A stretch of DNA of 52,595 bases from Patulibacter minatonensis DSM 18081 (GTDB lineage: Bacteria > Actinomycetota > Thermoleophilia > Solirubrobacterales > Solirubrobacteraceae). Shown in pieces: positions 15,695 through 23,067 of this stretch. Below the pieces are notes generated by a model. That model saw only the letters and a list, made by a program, of their open reading frames with translations. It was not told where the DNA came from and made no database searches. The position numbers were made by a program, and so were the translations under genes. Position 1 is the stretch's first letter. Every line of letters begins with the position of its first letter. The DNA lies in assembly GCF_000519325.1 (NCBI RefSeq), contig NZ_KI912613.1, positions 2,797,353 through 2,849,947 on the forward strand. The letters are read 5' to 3'.

Positions 15695-16891
15695 TCAGCC
15701 GGCGTCCCCCACCCTTCGCCCCTCGCGGCGCTGTGCGACGAGGGCCATCAGCTGTCCGGCGCGGTCGTCCCACGTGTTTTCGCTCGCGTACCGTCGCCGC
15801 CTAAGGCCGGACGCCGGGTCCTCGGCGAGCGCCTCGCCGACGAGGGTGACGAGGTCGTCCGGCGACGACGCGAAGTGGATGAGACCCGCGGGGAAGTCCC
15901 CGAGCGCGGGCGAGCCGGTCGCGACGATCGGGTGGCCGGCGCGGAAGTAGTCCCAGACCTTCAACGGCGAGGCGTACTGCTGCCACTCGTCCTCCTTGTA
16001 GGGCACGAGGCAGCAGTCCAGGGCGTCGAGCCACGAAGCGATCCGGTCCCCGTCGACGGGACCGAAGTGGTGGACGTTGGGGAGCGCGAGCAGCCGTTCG
16101 AACGCGGCGCGGGGGAGGAGCGGGCTCAGCGGCCCGACCAGGACGAGCGAGCCCATCGGATGTGCACGGGCCAGGTCCTCGAGCGCATCGAACGCCCACC
16201 GCCCGTCGATCCGGCCGACGCTGCCGAGAAGCGGCCTGGGGAGGTCTGCGAGCTCTTCCACGACGGGGCCGGACGACGGGCCGGCGTCCGACGCCGCTGA
16301 CGAACCGTGCCGGAGCAGCACGCTGTCGATCCCGTCCTCGGCGAGCCGCGCCTGGAGCCGGGGGGAGACGGCGCACACGAGGTCGGCGGAGCGCCAGAAC
16401 CGCAGCTCGCGTTCCCGCAGGGCGCCGGCGTCGAGGCCGGTGAGGTGTCCGCCGGCCTGCAGCCAGTCCTTCACCAGCGCGACGACGAAGGGCCGCGGTC
16501 CAGGGGCGGAGTCCACGGTGAACGGCCGCGCGCCGATGGCGATGGTCGGATGCATCCCGGCGCGTCGCACCGCCGCCCTGAGCTGGCGGCGGATCCAGGG
16601 CGCGGACAAGCGCTGGGCCCAGGGCCGGCTCTTGGGCGGCAGGGACACGACGCGGAGCACGTCCACAGCGCCGTCGCGACGGAGCTGTCGGCGTCCGAGC
16701 GCGAACAGGCGGCGCACACCGGCCCGGGTCAGACCGGCGCGGAGCGGCTGGATCAGCGTCGCCGGGGTCTCGACGAACAACACGTGGTGGCGCGCGCCGA
16801 GCGCCCGCGACAGGTGGTGATCCGTGAGGGACGGCGTGTCCCAGAGCGTGCTGCCGTACACGACGATGTCCTCGGCGGGCTCAGGTGGCAC
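15695..16891 (-). CDS. Glycosyltransferase, GT-B fold (family 1/4-like)
   Basis: This is a 398-residue protein. It shows VYGSTLWDTPSLTDHHLSRA and LFVETPATLIQPL near the N-terminus, SVGRIDGRWAFDALEDLA at the start of the second domain and QYASPLKVWDYFRAGHPIVA in the donor site. That last block also occurs in the glycosyltransferase at 19989 (SPLKAYEYLAGGLPVVA). The canonical second glutamate of EX7E is absent, as in that subgroup. I chose GTG 16891 because the longer frame from 17002 overlaps the divergent secreted gene and its promoter. No strong ribosome site is visible. Confidence 0.85.
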   Translation of the reverse strand: MPPEPAEDIVVYGSTLWDTPSLTDHHLSRALGARHHVLFVETPATLIQPLRAGLTRAGVRRLFALGRRQLRRDGAVDVLRVVSLPPKSRPWAQRLSAPWIRRQLRAAVRRAGMHPTIAIGARPFTVDSAPGPRPFVVALVKDWLQAGGHLTGLDAGALRERELRFWRSADLVCAVSPRLQARLAEDGIDSVLLRHGSSAASDAGPSSGPVVEELADLPRPLLGSVGRIDGRWAFDALEDLARAHPMGSLVLVGPLSPLLPRAAFERLLALPNVHHFGPVDGDRIASWLDALDCCLVPYKEDEWQQYASPLKVWDYFRAGHPIVATGSPALGDFPAGLIHFASSPDDLVTLVGEALAEDPASGLRRRRYASENTWDDRAGQLMALVAQRREGRRVGDAG

Positions 16892-16966
16892 CCGCGGCAG
16901 CTTATGGGGTCGTGGACGGGGCCGATCGCGCCGGGGCACAATAAGTCCGCGATTTTTAGCCAAATG

Positions 16967-16989
16967 GAGAACGCCGTTAGCTGTACTGT
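16967..16989 (+). promoter_or_regulatory. 16-bp locus element copy E with adjoining -10 box
   Basis: Read on the minus strand, 16967-16982 is AGCTAACGGCGTTCTC, matching the locus consensus at 13 of the 14 defined positions, counting the first two loosely. It runs straight into TACTGT (16984-16989), a -10 box whose last base is 7 nt before GTG 16997. The element therefore covers the spacer region of this promoter, where a bound regulator would block RNA polymerase. Confidence 0.45.
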
Positions 16990-16996
16990 TCGGCGC

Positions 16997-18139
16997 GTGC
17001 ATTCCTCCCGCTCAGCCGGAGCGCATGCGACCTCCGTGGATTCGTCGTTCCGCGCGCATACGTCTTTCAGCGTCCGGATCGGGGTCCTCGCCGGGATCAC
17101 CGGACTGGCCTTCCTCGCAGCGGGTGGTCGGGCGTCGGCCGCGACCGTCGACCTGGATTCGCACTCGACCGCCGGAGGCCGGGTCATCGGTCCGGCGGCG
17201 CTGCCGATCATCCCCACCGGAGTGCGTCAGATCGCCCAAGTCCAGGGCACGGTCAGCTTCTGGTCGTCCGGCGCGTGGGCTTCTCCGCGGGCGCTTTACT
17301 GCGGCGCGCCGCTCACCGGGGCGGTCTTCCCGTCGCCCGGCCGGGCGGGCGGTCCCACGGGCGTGGACGCCGAGACCCGATTCGGTGCCCTGGTCTTCAA
17401 GGGCCGAGGGGTGTGCACGAATCACATCGGTCGCTCCAGCACACTCGAGGTGTCGACCGGTGGCGCCTACGCGGACCCGACGCCCCTGCCCTCGTCCGAC
17501 CCGGCGACCCACACGTACCGCTACGCGCTCGTCGGCACGGGCGCACCTGCGCAGTTCCGGATGTTCGATCCGACGTCGTACGACAACTACGGCGTCCTGC
17601 GCATCACGACGCGCGATGCCGTCGGATCCGACTGCGTGGGGATCGGCGCGGCACAGCTCGGGTACGGCTCCGAGGTCGCGTGCCGGACCGCCTTGGGCGA
17701 TGCGCCGCCGGCCGACATCCCGGTCGTCGTGACGCCGGCCGCCCTCCCCGCGTCCGGGGCCACGCCGGTCGCGGTGCCCGTGGGGACGGCGGCGGTCTCG
17801 CCGGCGAAGGCCGCGAAGCCGGGGGACCAGCCGACGGTGCTCCCGTGCCGCTCCTCGCGCGCGTTCACGATTCGGATCAAGGAGCCGAGGGCCCGCAGGT
17901 TGCGCTCCGCGAAGCTCTACCTGAACGGCAAGCGCATCGCTACGGCCCGCCGCCGCAAGAGCGACGGGCGCCTCGTCGCGCGGGTCTCCGTGCTCAAGAA
18001 CAAGCGGCGCGGCGTCTTCACGATCCGGATCAAGGCGGTCCGGACGAACGGGAAGAAGCTCAACGGCTTCCGCCGGTACCGGACGTGCACCGGGAAGGCC
18101 CCCTCCGACCGCGTCTACTTCAACAAGTCGCTGCTCTAG
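16997..18139 (+). CDS. Secreted PA-IL-like (putative) protein S3 with basic C-terminal domain
   Basis: This is a 380-residue protein. A signal peptide (about residues 20-50, hydrophobic IGVLAGITGLAFLA, then GGRASA) precedes the family domain: GTVSFWSSGAWASPRAL, PSPGRAGGPTGVDAETRFGALVFKG in two blocks, and FRMFDPTSYDNYGVLRITT. DA-x-GALVFKG recalls DAFCGALVMKIG of PA-IL. Unlike the other three paralogues it continues with a linker rich in Ala, Pro and Val, then a Lys/Arg-rich beta domain (CRSSRAFTIRIKEPR ... KAVRTNGKK ... YRTC) bounded by cysteines. Such tails are frequent in Thermoleophilia secreted proteins and may bind anionic polymer. GTG 16997 is chosen because a TACTGT box lies 7 nt upstream (leaderless). 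ATG 16964 would start inside the operator element. Confidence 0.78.
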   Translation: MHSSRSAGAHATSVDSSFRAHTSFSVRIGVLAGITGLAFLAAGGRASAATVDLDSHSTAGGRVIGPAALPIIPTGVRQIAQVQGTVSFWSSGAWASPRALYCGAPLTGAVFPSPGRAGGPTGVDAETRFGALVFKGRGVCTNHIGRSSTLEVSTGGAYADPTPLPSSDPATHTYRYALVGTGAPAQFRMFDPTSYDNYGVLRITTRDAVGSDCVGIGAAQLGYGSEVACRTALGDAPPADIPVVVTPAALPASGATPVAVPVGTAAVSPAKAAKPGDQPTVLPCRSSRAFTIRIKEPRARRLRSAKLYLNGKRIATARRRKSDGRLVARVSVLKNKRRGVFTIRIKAVRTNGKKLNGFRRYRTCTGKAPSDRVYFNKSLL

Positions 18140-18169
18140 GTCGAGCGTGATGATCGGTCGGTACGCGAA

Positions 18170-19099
18170 ATGACGACGCTGATGGTCGCCTCCACCGGAG
18201 GGCACCTCAAGCAGCTGCACCGCTGGCGGCTGCACCTGGACGAGGTCCAGGGGCCCTTCAGTTGGATCACCTTCGACAAGCAGCAGAGCCGCTCGATGCT
18301 CGCCGACGAGGACGTCGAGTACGTGAAGGTCATCGGCTCGCGGGACCCGCGCGGCGCGCTGCGCAGCCTCCCGGACGCCGCGCGGATCGTCCGCCGCCAG
18401 GCGCCGTCGGCGATCGTCAGCACCGGCTCCGCCGTCGCGCTGCCGTTCATGCTCGCGGGCCGGGCCCGCGGCGTCCGGTGTCTCTACATCGAGAGTGCGG
18501 CACGCAGCCAGGGTCCGTCGCTCACGGGCCGGATGGTCGCCAGGATCCCCGGCGTCGAGCTCTACACGCAGTACCCCGGATGGGCCGACGGCCAGTGGCG
18601 GTACCGCGGCTCGATCTTCGACGACTTCATGGTCGCGCCCTCCGAGCCGGTCGAGGACCGGCCGCTGCGGGTCGTGGTGACGCTCGGGACGCTCAAGTAC
18701 GGCTTCGAGCGCCTGATCCACCGGCTCCTAGAGATCCTGCCCGCCGACGCCGAGGTGCTCTGGCAGTCGGGCAGCACCGGCGTCGGGGGCCTCGGGATCG
18801 AGGGCTGCGAGTCGATGCCCGAGGACGAGCTCGCGGCCGCGATGCGCGAGGCCGACGTCGTCGTGAGTCACGCCGGCGTCGGCTCGGCGCTGACGGCCCT
18901 CGAGGCCGGCCGGCTCCCCGTGCTCGTCCCGCGCCTCGTTCGGTTCGGCGAGCACGTCGACGACCACCAGAACCAGATCGCCACGGAGCTCGAGTCGCGG
19001 GGACTCGCCGTCAACGTGACCCCCGACGCCCTCGACCTCGAGACCCTGCTGGTCGCCGCCGCCTCCCGCGTCGTGACCGGCAGCGAGGTCGGATGCTGA
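18170..19099 (+). CDS. Alg14-Alg13-type fused glycosyltransferase (PssD-PssE fusion)
   Basis: This is a 309-residue protein. The N-terminal half (MVASTGGHLKQL, ITFDKQQSR, SAIVSTGSAVALPFMLAGR, YIESAARSQG, VELYTQYPGW) is an Alg14/PssD-like membrane-associated partner. The C-terminal half (VVTLGTLKYGFERLIH, VVVSHAGVGSALTALEAGRL, PRLVRFGEHVDDHQ) is the GT28/Alg13-like catalytic part. In most bacteria and in yeast these are two proteins forming one transferase, so this is a natural fusion. It adds the second sugar to the lipid-linked first sugar in related exopolysaccharide systems. Its stop overlaps the start of the acyltransferase (ATGCTGA). It lies 30 bp after S3, so S3 may be the first gene of this operon. 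Confidence 0.9.
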   Translation: MTTLMVASTGGHLKQLHRWRLHLDEVQGPFSWITFDKQQSRSMLADEDVEYVKVIGSRDPRGALRSLPDAARIVRRQAPSAIVSTGSAVALPFMLAGRARGVRCLYIESAARSQGPSLTGRMVARIPGVELYTQYPGWADGQWRYRGSIFDDFMVAPSEPVEDRPLRVVVTLGTLKYGFERLIHRLLEILPADAEVLWQSGSTGVGGLGIEGCESMPEDELAAAMREADVVVSHAGVGSALTALEAGRLPVLVPRLVRFGEHVDDHQNQIATELESRGLAVNVTPDALDLETLLVAAASRVVTGSEVGC

Positions 19100-19563
19100 C
19101 GCTGAACAAGCTGAAGGCGCTACGCCGCGTCCTGGTCGATGCGAAGCGGTTCTACCTCACGCGGATCTTCGGGATCGACCTGCACCCGACCTGCCAGTTC
19201 AGCCTCAGCGCCTACTTCGACCGCACGTTCCCGAAGGGCGTGCACGTCGGGAAGGAGTCGTACGTGGCCGTCCAGTCGATGATCCTCACCCACGACCGGG
19301 TCCGCGGGCTCTATGTACACACGCGCGTGGGGAAGCGGTGCTTCATCGGCGCGCGGAGCATCCTGATGCCCGGCGTCCAGATCGGCGACGGCTGCGTCGT
19401 CGCTGCGGGCGCCGTCGTCACGCGCGACGTCCCTCCCGGCTGCATCGTCGCCGGGAATCCGGCCAAGGTGATCCGCGAGGGCATCGACGTGTTGGCGTAT
19501 GGGCGGTACCGCAACGCCGACGAGACCACTCTCCGGCTCAAGGCCGAGGGCCTGCTCGACTAG
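19093..19563 (+). CDS. Hexapeptide-repeat acyltransferase (WcaF/LacA-like)
   Basis: This is a 156-residue protein with left-handed beta-helix repeats from about residue 45: KGVHVGKESYVAVQSMIL, RVGKRCFIGARSILMPGVQI, GDGCVVAAGAVVTRDVPPG, IVAGNPAKVIREG. The catalytic-type His is in LTHD. These enzymes transfer acetyl from acetyl-CoA to a sugar hydroxyl or amino group in the cytoplasm. ATG 19093 overlaps the upstream stop, and the VanZ-like gene follows after 21 bp, so it belongs to the operon from 18170. Substrate unknown. Confidence 0.88.
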   Translation: MLTLNKLKALRRVLVDAKRFYLTRIFGIDLHPTCQFSLSAYFDRTFPKGVHVGKESYVAVQSMILTHDRVRGLYVHTRVGKRCFIGARSILMPGVQIGDGCVVAAGAVVTRDVPPGCIVAGNPAKVIREGIDVLAYGRYRNADETTLRLKAEGLLD

Positions 19564-19584
19564 GCGCGAGCCCGGACCTCCCCG

Positions 19585-20028
19585 ATGCATCCCGCCACAC
19601 GTGCACCACGCCTCGTGCTCGCCGGCCTCCTCGCCGCGGCCGGGTTCCTCGTCCTCGGCCCGCTCCCGGTCGACCTCTTCACCGAGACCGTTCGCGCGAC
19701 GCGCAACGTCGCCGACGCCCTGGGGTTCGACGGCTCGTCGATCCACAAGCTCGACGTCGAGAAGGCCTGCAACGTGCTGATCGCCGTGCCGATCGGGTTC
19801 CTGCTCGCCCGCGGATGGCCCGCGGTCGACCCCCGCAGGTGGCTGGCGGCGGCGCTCGCCGTATCGATCGCCGTCGAGCTCGCGCAGACGTTCGTGCTGA
19901 GCGGCCGCTACGGCACCGTGCTCGACGTCGTCCTGAACACGACCGGCGCGGCCGTCGGGCTGCTGCTCGCGTCGGGTGTCCGACGCCCTCAGCGGTCCTC
20001 GGCCGTGAAGGCCAAGAGCTCCTCATAA
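19585..20028 (+). CDS. VanZ-like family membrane protein
   Basis: This is a 147-residue protein with four hydrophobic segments (about 9-26, 62-76, 88-104 and 113-132). The VanZ-family pattern is visible: NVLIAVPIGFLLARG, then ALAVSIAVELAQTF, and finally RYGTVLDVVLNTTGAAVGLLL (arginine plus Asp-Asn-Gly in the last helix). Family members occur in many polysaccharide loci, but their biochemical role is unsettled. The end overlaps the minus-strand glycosyltransferase gene tail to tail by 40 bp, which is unusual and leaves no room for a terminator. Confidence 0.85.
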   Translation: MHPATRAPRLVLAGLLAAAGFLVLGPLPVDLFTETVRATRNVADALGFDGSSIHKLDVEKACNVLIAVPIGFLLARGWPAVDPRRWLAAALAVSIAVELAQTFVLSGRYGTVLDVVLNTTGAAVGLLLASGVRRPQRSSAVKAKSSS

Positions 20029-21137
20029 CGGGATGCCCAGCTGTTCGCCCCGATGAATCCGAGCCGCTCGTCCTCGGACCCCCGGCCCATCCGCAGTGCC
20101 TCGAGGACCCCCTTCGAGAAGTCGTCCGCGCGCCGCAGCACGACGCGGTTCCCCAGCCGCTCGAGCTCGGGGAGCGGCGTCGCGACGACCGGCAGGCCTC
20201 CGGCGAGGTACTCGTACGCCTTGAGCGGGGACATCGTGCGTGTCATCGCATTGACGTGGTGGGGCACGATCCCGACGTCGGCGGCGAACACCAGGCCGGT
20301 CAGCTCCCGGCGGCCGACCGCCGGGTGCACCGAGACGTTGGGCAGCTCGTCGACGAAGGCGAAGTGGTCGGGCTCGATGAGGTTCCCGACGAAGACGATC
20401 GAGGCGTCCGGATGAGCTGCGCTCAGCTCGCGCACGATCCGCTGGTCGACGCGGTCCATGAGCCCGCCGGTGTAGAGGAGCCGGGGCCGGGGGAGCGCGG
20501 CGAACCACGCGGGCGGCTCGACCCGGGTCGTCCACTCGTGGGGCTCGATGCCGTTCGGGACGACCAGCGACCGGCCGGACGGCTCGATCCGGCGGAGGAT
20601 CTCGTCGGTGACGGCGGCCACGTCCGTTCCGTTCCGGCGCAGGGTCTCGTAGGCCCTCGCGTACCACGGGGACAGTCGCCGTTCGCCGGCCGCGAAATCG
20701 TCGGTGGCGTAGTACGTGACGCCGGACGTCCAGTCGTCCAGTCGACCGTGGGCGGCGAGGAAGGCGTTCGTCGTCAGGAGGTGCGGACGATCGAGCCCCT
20801 CGCGGTGCGACGCGCGGCGGAGCTGGCCGGCGTACCGCCGGTACGTCCGGGCGATTCCCGCATCGTCGGCCGGGTCGACACGCCGCAGCCGGAGCGGCGT
20901 CGCGTGCCGGACGGTCTCGGACGCCGGGAACGGTCGCTGCTTCCCGGCGAGTCGCCGGGCCCAGACGACCGGCGCGCTGCTGGCGTGGTCCGCGATCAGC
21001 AGCCGCCGGTACGGAGCAACGCCGTCGATCAGCGCACGTGCGAGGTGGGCCTGCGCGTAGACCACGCCGGACGGGGCGCTCGCGTGCCAGGTCAGGCGGT
21101 GCAGCGCGAAGAGGAGGTCGCGGTCGGTCGGCTCCAA
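19989..21137 (-). CDS. Glycosyltransferase, GT-B fold
   Basis: This is a 382-residue protein with RDLLFALHRLTWHASAPSGV at the N-terminus, VTYYATDDF, a hinge at VVPNGIEPHEW, a Rossmann start PRLLYTGGLMDRVD, and the donor-site block RTMSPLKAYEYLAGGLPVVA. That block is shared with the glycosyltransferase at 15695. I prefer TTG 21137. On the minus strand TGTACTGTTCG (21154-21144) ends its -10 box 9 nt before this codon, which fits leaderless initiation. TTG 21155 is the in-frame alternative. No Shine-Dalgarno is present for either. It probably adds a sugar to the repeat unit. Confidence 0.85.
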   Translation of the reverse strand: MEPTDRDLLFALHRLTWHASAPSGVVYAQAHLARALIDGVAPYRRLLIADHASSAPVVWARRLAGKQRPFPASETVRHATPLRLRRVDPADDAGIARTYRRYAGQLRRASHREGLDRPHLLTTNAFLAAHGRLDDWTSGVTYYATDDFAAGERRLSPWYARAYETLRRNGTDVAAVTDEILRRIEPSGRSLVVPNGIEPHEWTTRVEPPAWFAALPRPRLLYTGGLMDRVDQRIVRELSAAHPDASIVFVGNLIEPDHFAFVDELPNVSVHPAVGRRELTGLVFAADVGIVPHHVNAMTRTMSPLKAYEYLAGGLPVVATPLPELERLGNRVVLRRADDFSKGVLEALRMGRGSEDERLGFIGANSWASRYEELLAFTAEDR

Positions 21138-21143
21138 GGGGGG

Positions 21144-21154
21144 CGAACAGTACA
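21144..21154 (-). promoter_or_regulatory. -10 region TGTACTGTTCG, same as at S3
   Basis: The 11-mer is identical to 16982-16992 in front of secreted S3 and sits at nearly the same distance (9 versus 7 nt) from the start codon. The hexamer is TACTGT (21152-21147). No clear -35 box is present. Confidence 0.45.
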
Positions 21155-21265
21155 AGCACCGGGCGTGCCCGACCGCGCGCGAGTGCGGAGGAAGGGCCGC
21201 GCGGTGCCGGCCACGGCAGCCGCCCGGACGACGTCGGGGCCGCCGCGCTCCGGACGGCGGTCGGT

Positions 21266-22279
21266 ATGACGCGGGATCCGCTTCGCGTGCTCCAGTCGGT
21301 CCGTCTCGGGGGCCGGGAGGCGAGCTACATGGACCACGTCGCCGCCGGCTTCGGGCCGGAGGTCCGCCCGATGGCGTTCAGCTACCAGACGGCGCTCGCC
21401 GGCCGCTGGGACGTCTTCCACGTGCACTGGCCGGAGTCCCTGCTCCGTCATCCGAGCCGTCTGCGCCGGCTGCTCCGCCGTACGCTCTTCGCCCTCCTCG
21501 TCCTGCGCATCGCCGTCACGCGCGGCCCCGTCGTCCGCACGGTGCACAACGTCCGGCCGCACGAGCCGGGCCCTGCGGTCGAGCGCTGGCTGCTGCGGCG
21601 CCTGGACCGCCGCGTCGGGACGTGGGTCCGGCTGAACCCGGTGACGACGACGCCCACGGACGTCCCGGTGGTCACGATCCCGCACGGGCACTACGTGCAC
21701 GAGCTGACAGACGGCGCGGGCCGCCCGCCGGACCCGGAGCCTTCCCGGCTGCTGTTCTTCGGGTTCATCCGGCCGTACAAGGGCGTCGAGGAGTTGATCG
21801 GGGTCGTGGCCGGGATGTCCGATCCGGAGATCCGACTGACGGTGGCCGGCAAGCCCGCGTCGGAGGCCTCGCGCGCCGCCGTGGAGGCGGCCCGGGCCGG
21901 CGACGAGCGGATCGACCTTCGGCTCGAGTTCGTGCCGGACGACGAGCTCGGCATGCTCGTCGCCGGCGCCGCCCTCGTCGTGCTGCCGTACCGCGAGATG
22001 CACAACTCCGGGGCGGTGTTCGCAGCACTCTCCGCTGGCCGCCCCGTGCTGGTCGAGCGCAACGCCGTGACGACCGAGCTGCAGTCCGAGCTCGGCGACG
22101 ACTGGATCGTGCTGTTCGACGACCGGGTCGACGCCACGGACCTCCGGGTGGCGTTGCTCCGGGCCGCCGAGCGCGACCCCACTGCGCACCCCGATCTGTC
22201 CGGGCGGAGCTGGCCCGAAGTGGCCGAGCGCTACGCCGACGTCTACCGGGACCTCACCGACGGGAGGAGCGGCCGATGA
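21266..22279 (+). CDS. Glycosyltransferase family 4-like
   Basis: This is a 337-residue protein. The N-terminal domain has WDVFHVHWPESLLR and VRTVHNVRPHE, a His-rich pattern common in mannosyl- or glucuronosyl-type GT4 enzymes of xanthan-like pathways. The C-terminal domain has LLFFGFIRPYKGVEELIG and LPYREMHNSGAVFAALSAGRPV, where the NSG block takes the place of EX7E. I chose ATG 21266 because homology-like text begins right there (RDPLRVLQSV). The stop overlaps ATG of the pyruvyl transferase. It starts an operon through flippase 1 and pyruvyl transferase 2. Confidence 0.85.
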   Translation: MTRDPLRVLQSVRLGGREASYMDHVAAGFGPEVRPMAFSYQTALAGRWDVFHVHWPESLLRHPSRLRRLLRRTLFALLVLRIAVTRGPVVRTVHNVRPHEPGPAVERWLLRRLDRRVGTWVRLNPVTTTPTDVPVVTIPHGHYVHELTDGAGRPPDPEPSRLLFFGFIRPYKGVEELIGVVAGMSDPEIRLTVAGKPASEASRAAVEAARAGDERIDLRLEFVPDDELGMLVAGAALVVLPYREMHNSGAVFAALSAGRPVLVERNAVTTELQSELGDDWIVLFDDRVDATDLRVALLRAAERDPTAHPDLSGRSWPEVAERYADVYRDLTDGRSGR

Positions 22280-23067
22280 CGACCGTCGAAATCGTTCACT
22301 GGAACCCGAGGCGGCGCGTCTCGCGGTTCCTGCCGCGGCGGATCGCGCGCCCGGTGAACAACTTCGGGGACCTCGTCGGGCCGTGGGTCGTCGGCGAGCT
22401 CCTCCGGCGCCGCGGCATCGCCGTCGACAGCGCCCGGCGCCCGGCGCGCCTCGTCGCCGTCGGGTCGATCCTGCACCTCGCGGCCGACGGTGACGTCGTC
22501 TGGGGCGCGGGGATCAACGGCAAGGTGCTCTCGCTCGCGCCCGGGGTCGCCCGTCTCGACGTGCGCGCCGTCCGGGGCCCACGGACGCGGGAGTTCCTGG
22601 CCGGCCTGGGGCACGACGTCCCGGACGTCTACGGGGATCCGGGGGCGCTCGTCGGCGCGCTCTGGACGGCCCCCGTCGCGCGGGACGGTCGGGACCTCAC
22701 GGTCGTCCCGAACCTCAACGACGTCGACCGCTTCCCGGCCCACCCGGCGATGGTCCATCCCCGCACCGACCTCATGTCGATCGTCGCGGCGATCGCCGCC
22801 AGCCGGCTCGTCGTGGGGTCGTCGCTGCACGCGATCGTGATCGCTGAGTCGTTCGGGGTCCCGGCGCGACTCGTGCGCTCCGTCGCCGAGCCAGCCTTCA
22901 AGTACGACGACTACTACGGGGGAACCGGGCGCCCGACGTACCGGCCGGCGACCACCGTCGAGGAGGCCGTCGAGCTCGGCGGCGAGCCGCCGGCCGTCCT
23001 CGACCCACGACTCCTCGAGGCGTTCCCGGCCGACCTCTGGACCGCGCCCGGGCACGGAGGGGCGTGA
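22276..23067 (+). CDS. Polysaccharide pyruvyl transferase family protein 1
   Basis: This is a 263-residue protein, short for the PF04230 family. It has VNNFGDLVGPWVVGELLRRR at the N-terminus, AVGSILHLAADGDVVWGAGI, VRGPRTREFL, DVYGDPGALVG, and near the end VVGSSLHAIVIAESFGVPAR, the conserved S-x-H-x-x-I-x-A donor-site block. Such enzymes move pyruvate from PEP onto sugar hydroxyls as a ketal, adding negative charge to the polymer. ATG 22276 has GGAGG about 6 nt upstream and overlaps the previous stop. Flippase 1 starts inside its own stop. A second, unrelated-looking member lies at 24670. Confidence 0.88.
   Translation: MTTVEIVHWNPRRRVSRFLPRRIARPVNNFGDLVGPWVVGELLRRRGIAVDSARRPARLVAVGSILHLAADGDVVWGAGINGKVLSLAPGVARLDVRAVRGPRTREFLAGLGHDVPDVYGDPGALVGALWTAPVARDGRDLTVVPNLNDVDRFPAHPAMVHPRTDLMSIVAAIAASRLVVGSSLHAIVIAESFGVPARLVRSVAEPAFKYDDYYGGTGRPTYRPATTVEEAVELGGEPPAVLDPRLLEAFPADLWTAPGHGGA

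Noticed and set aside
16964-16996. ATG 16964 as the start of secreted S3
   Set aside because: It would put the start codon next to a regulatory element and upstream of the TACTGT box, with no ribosome site. GTG 16997 fits better.
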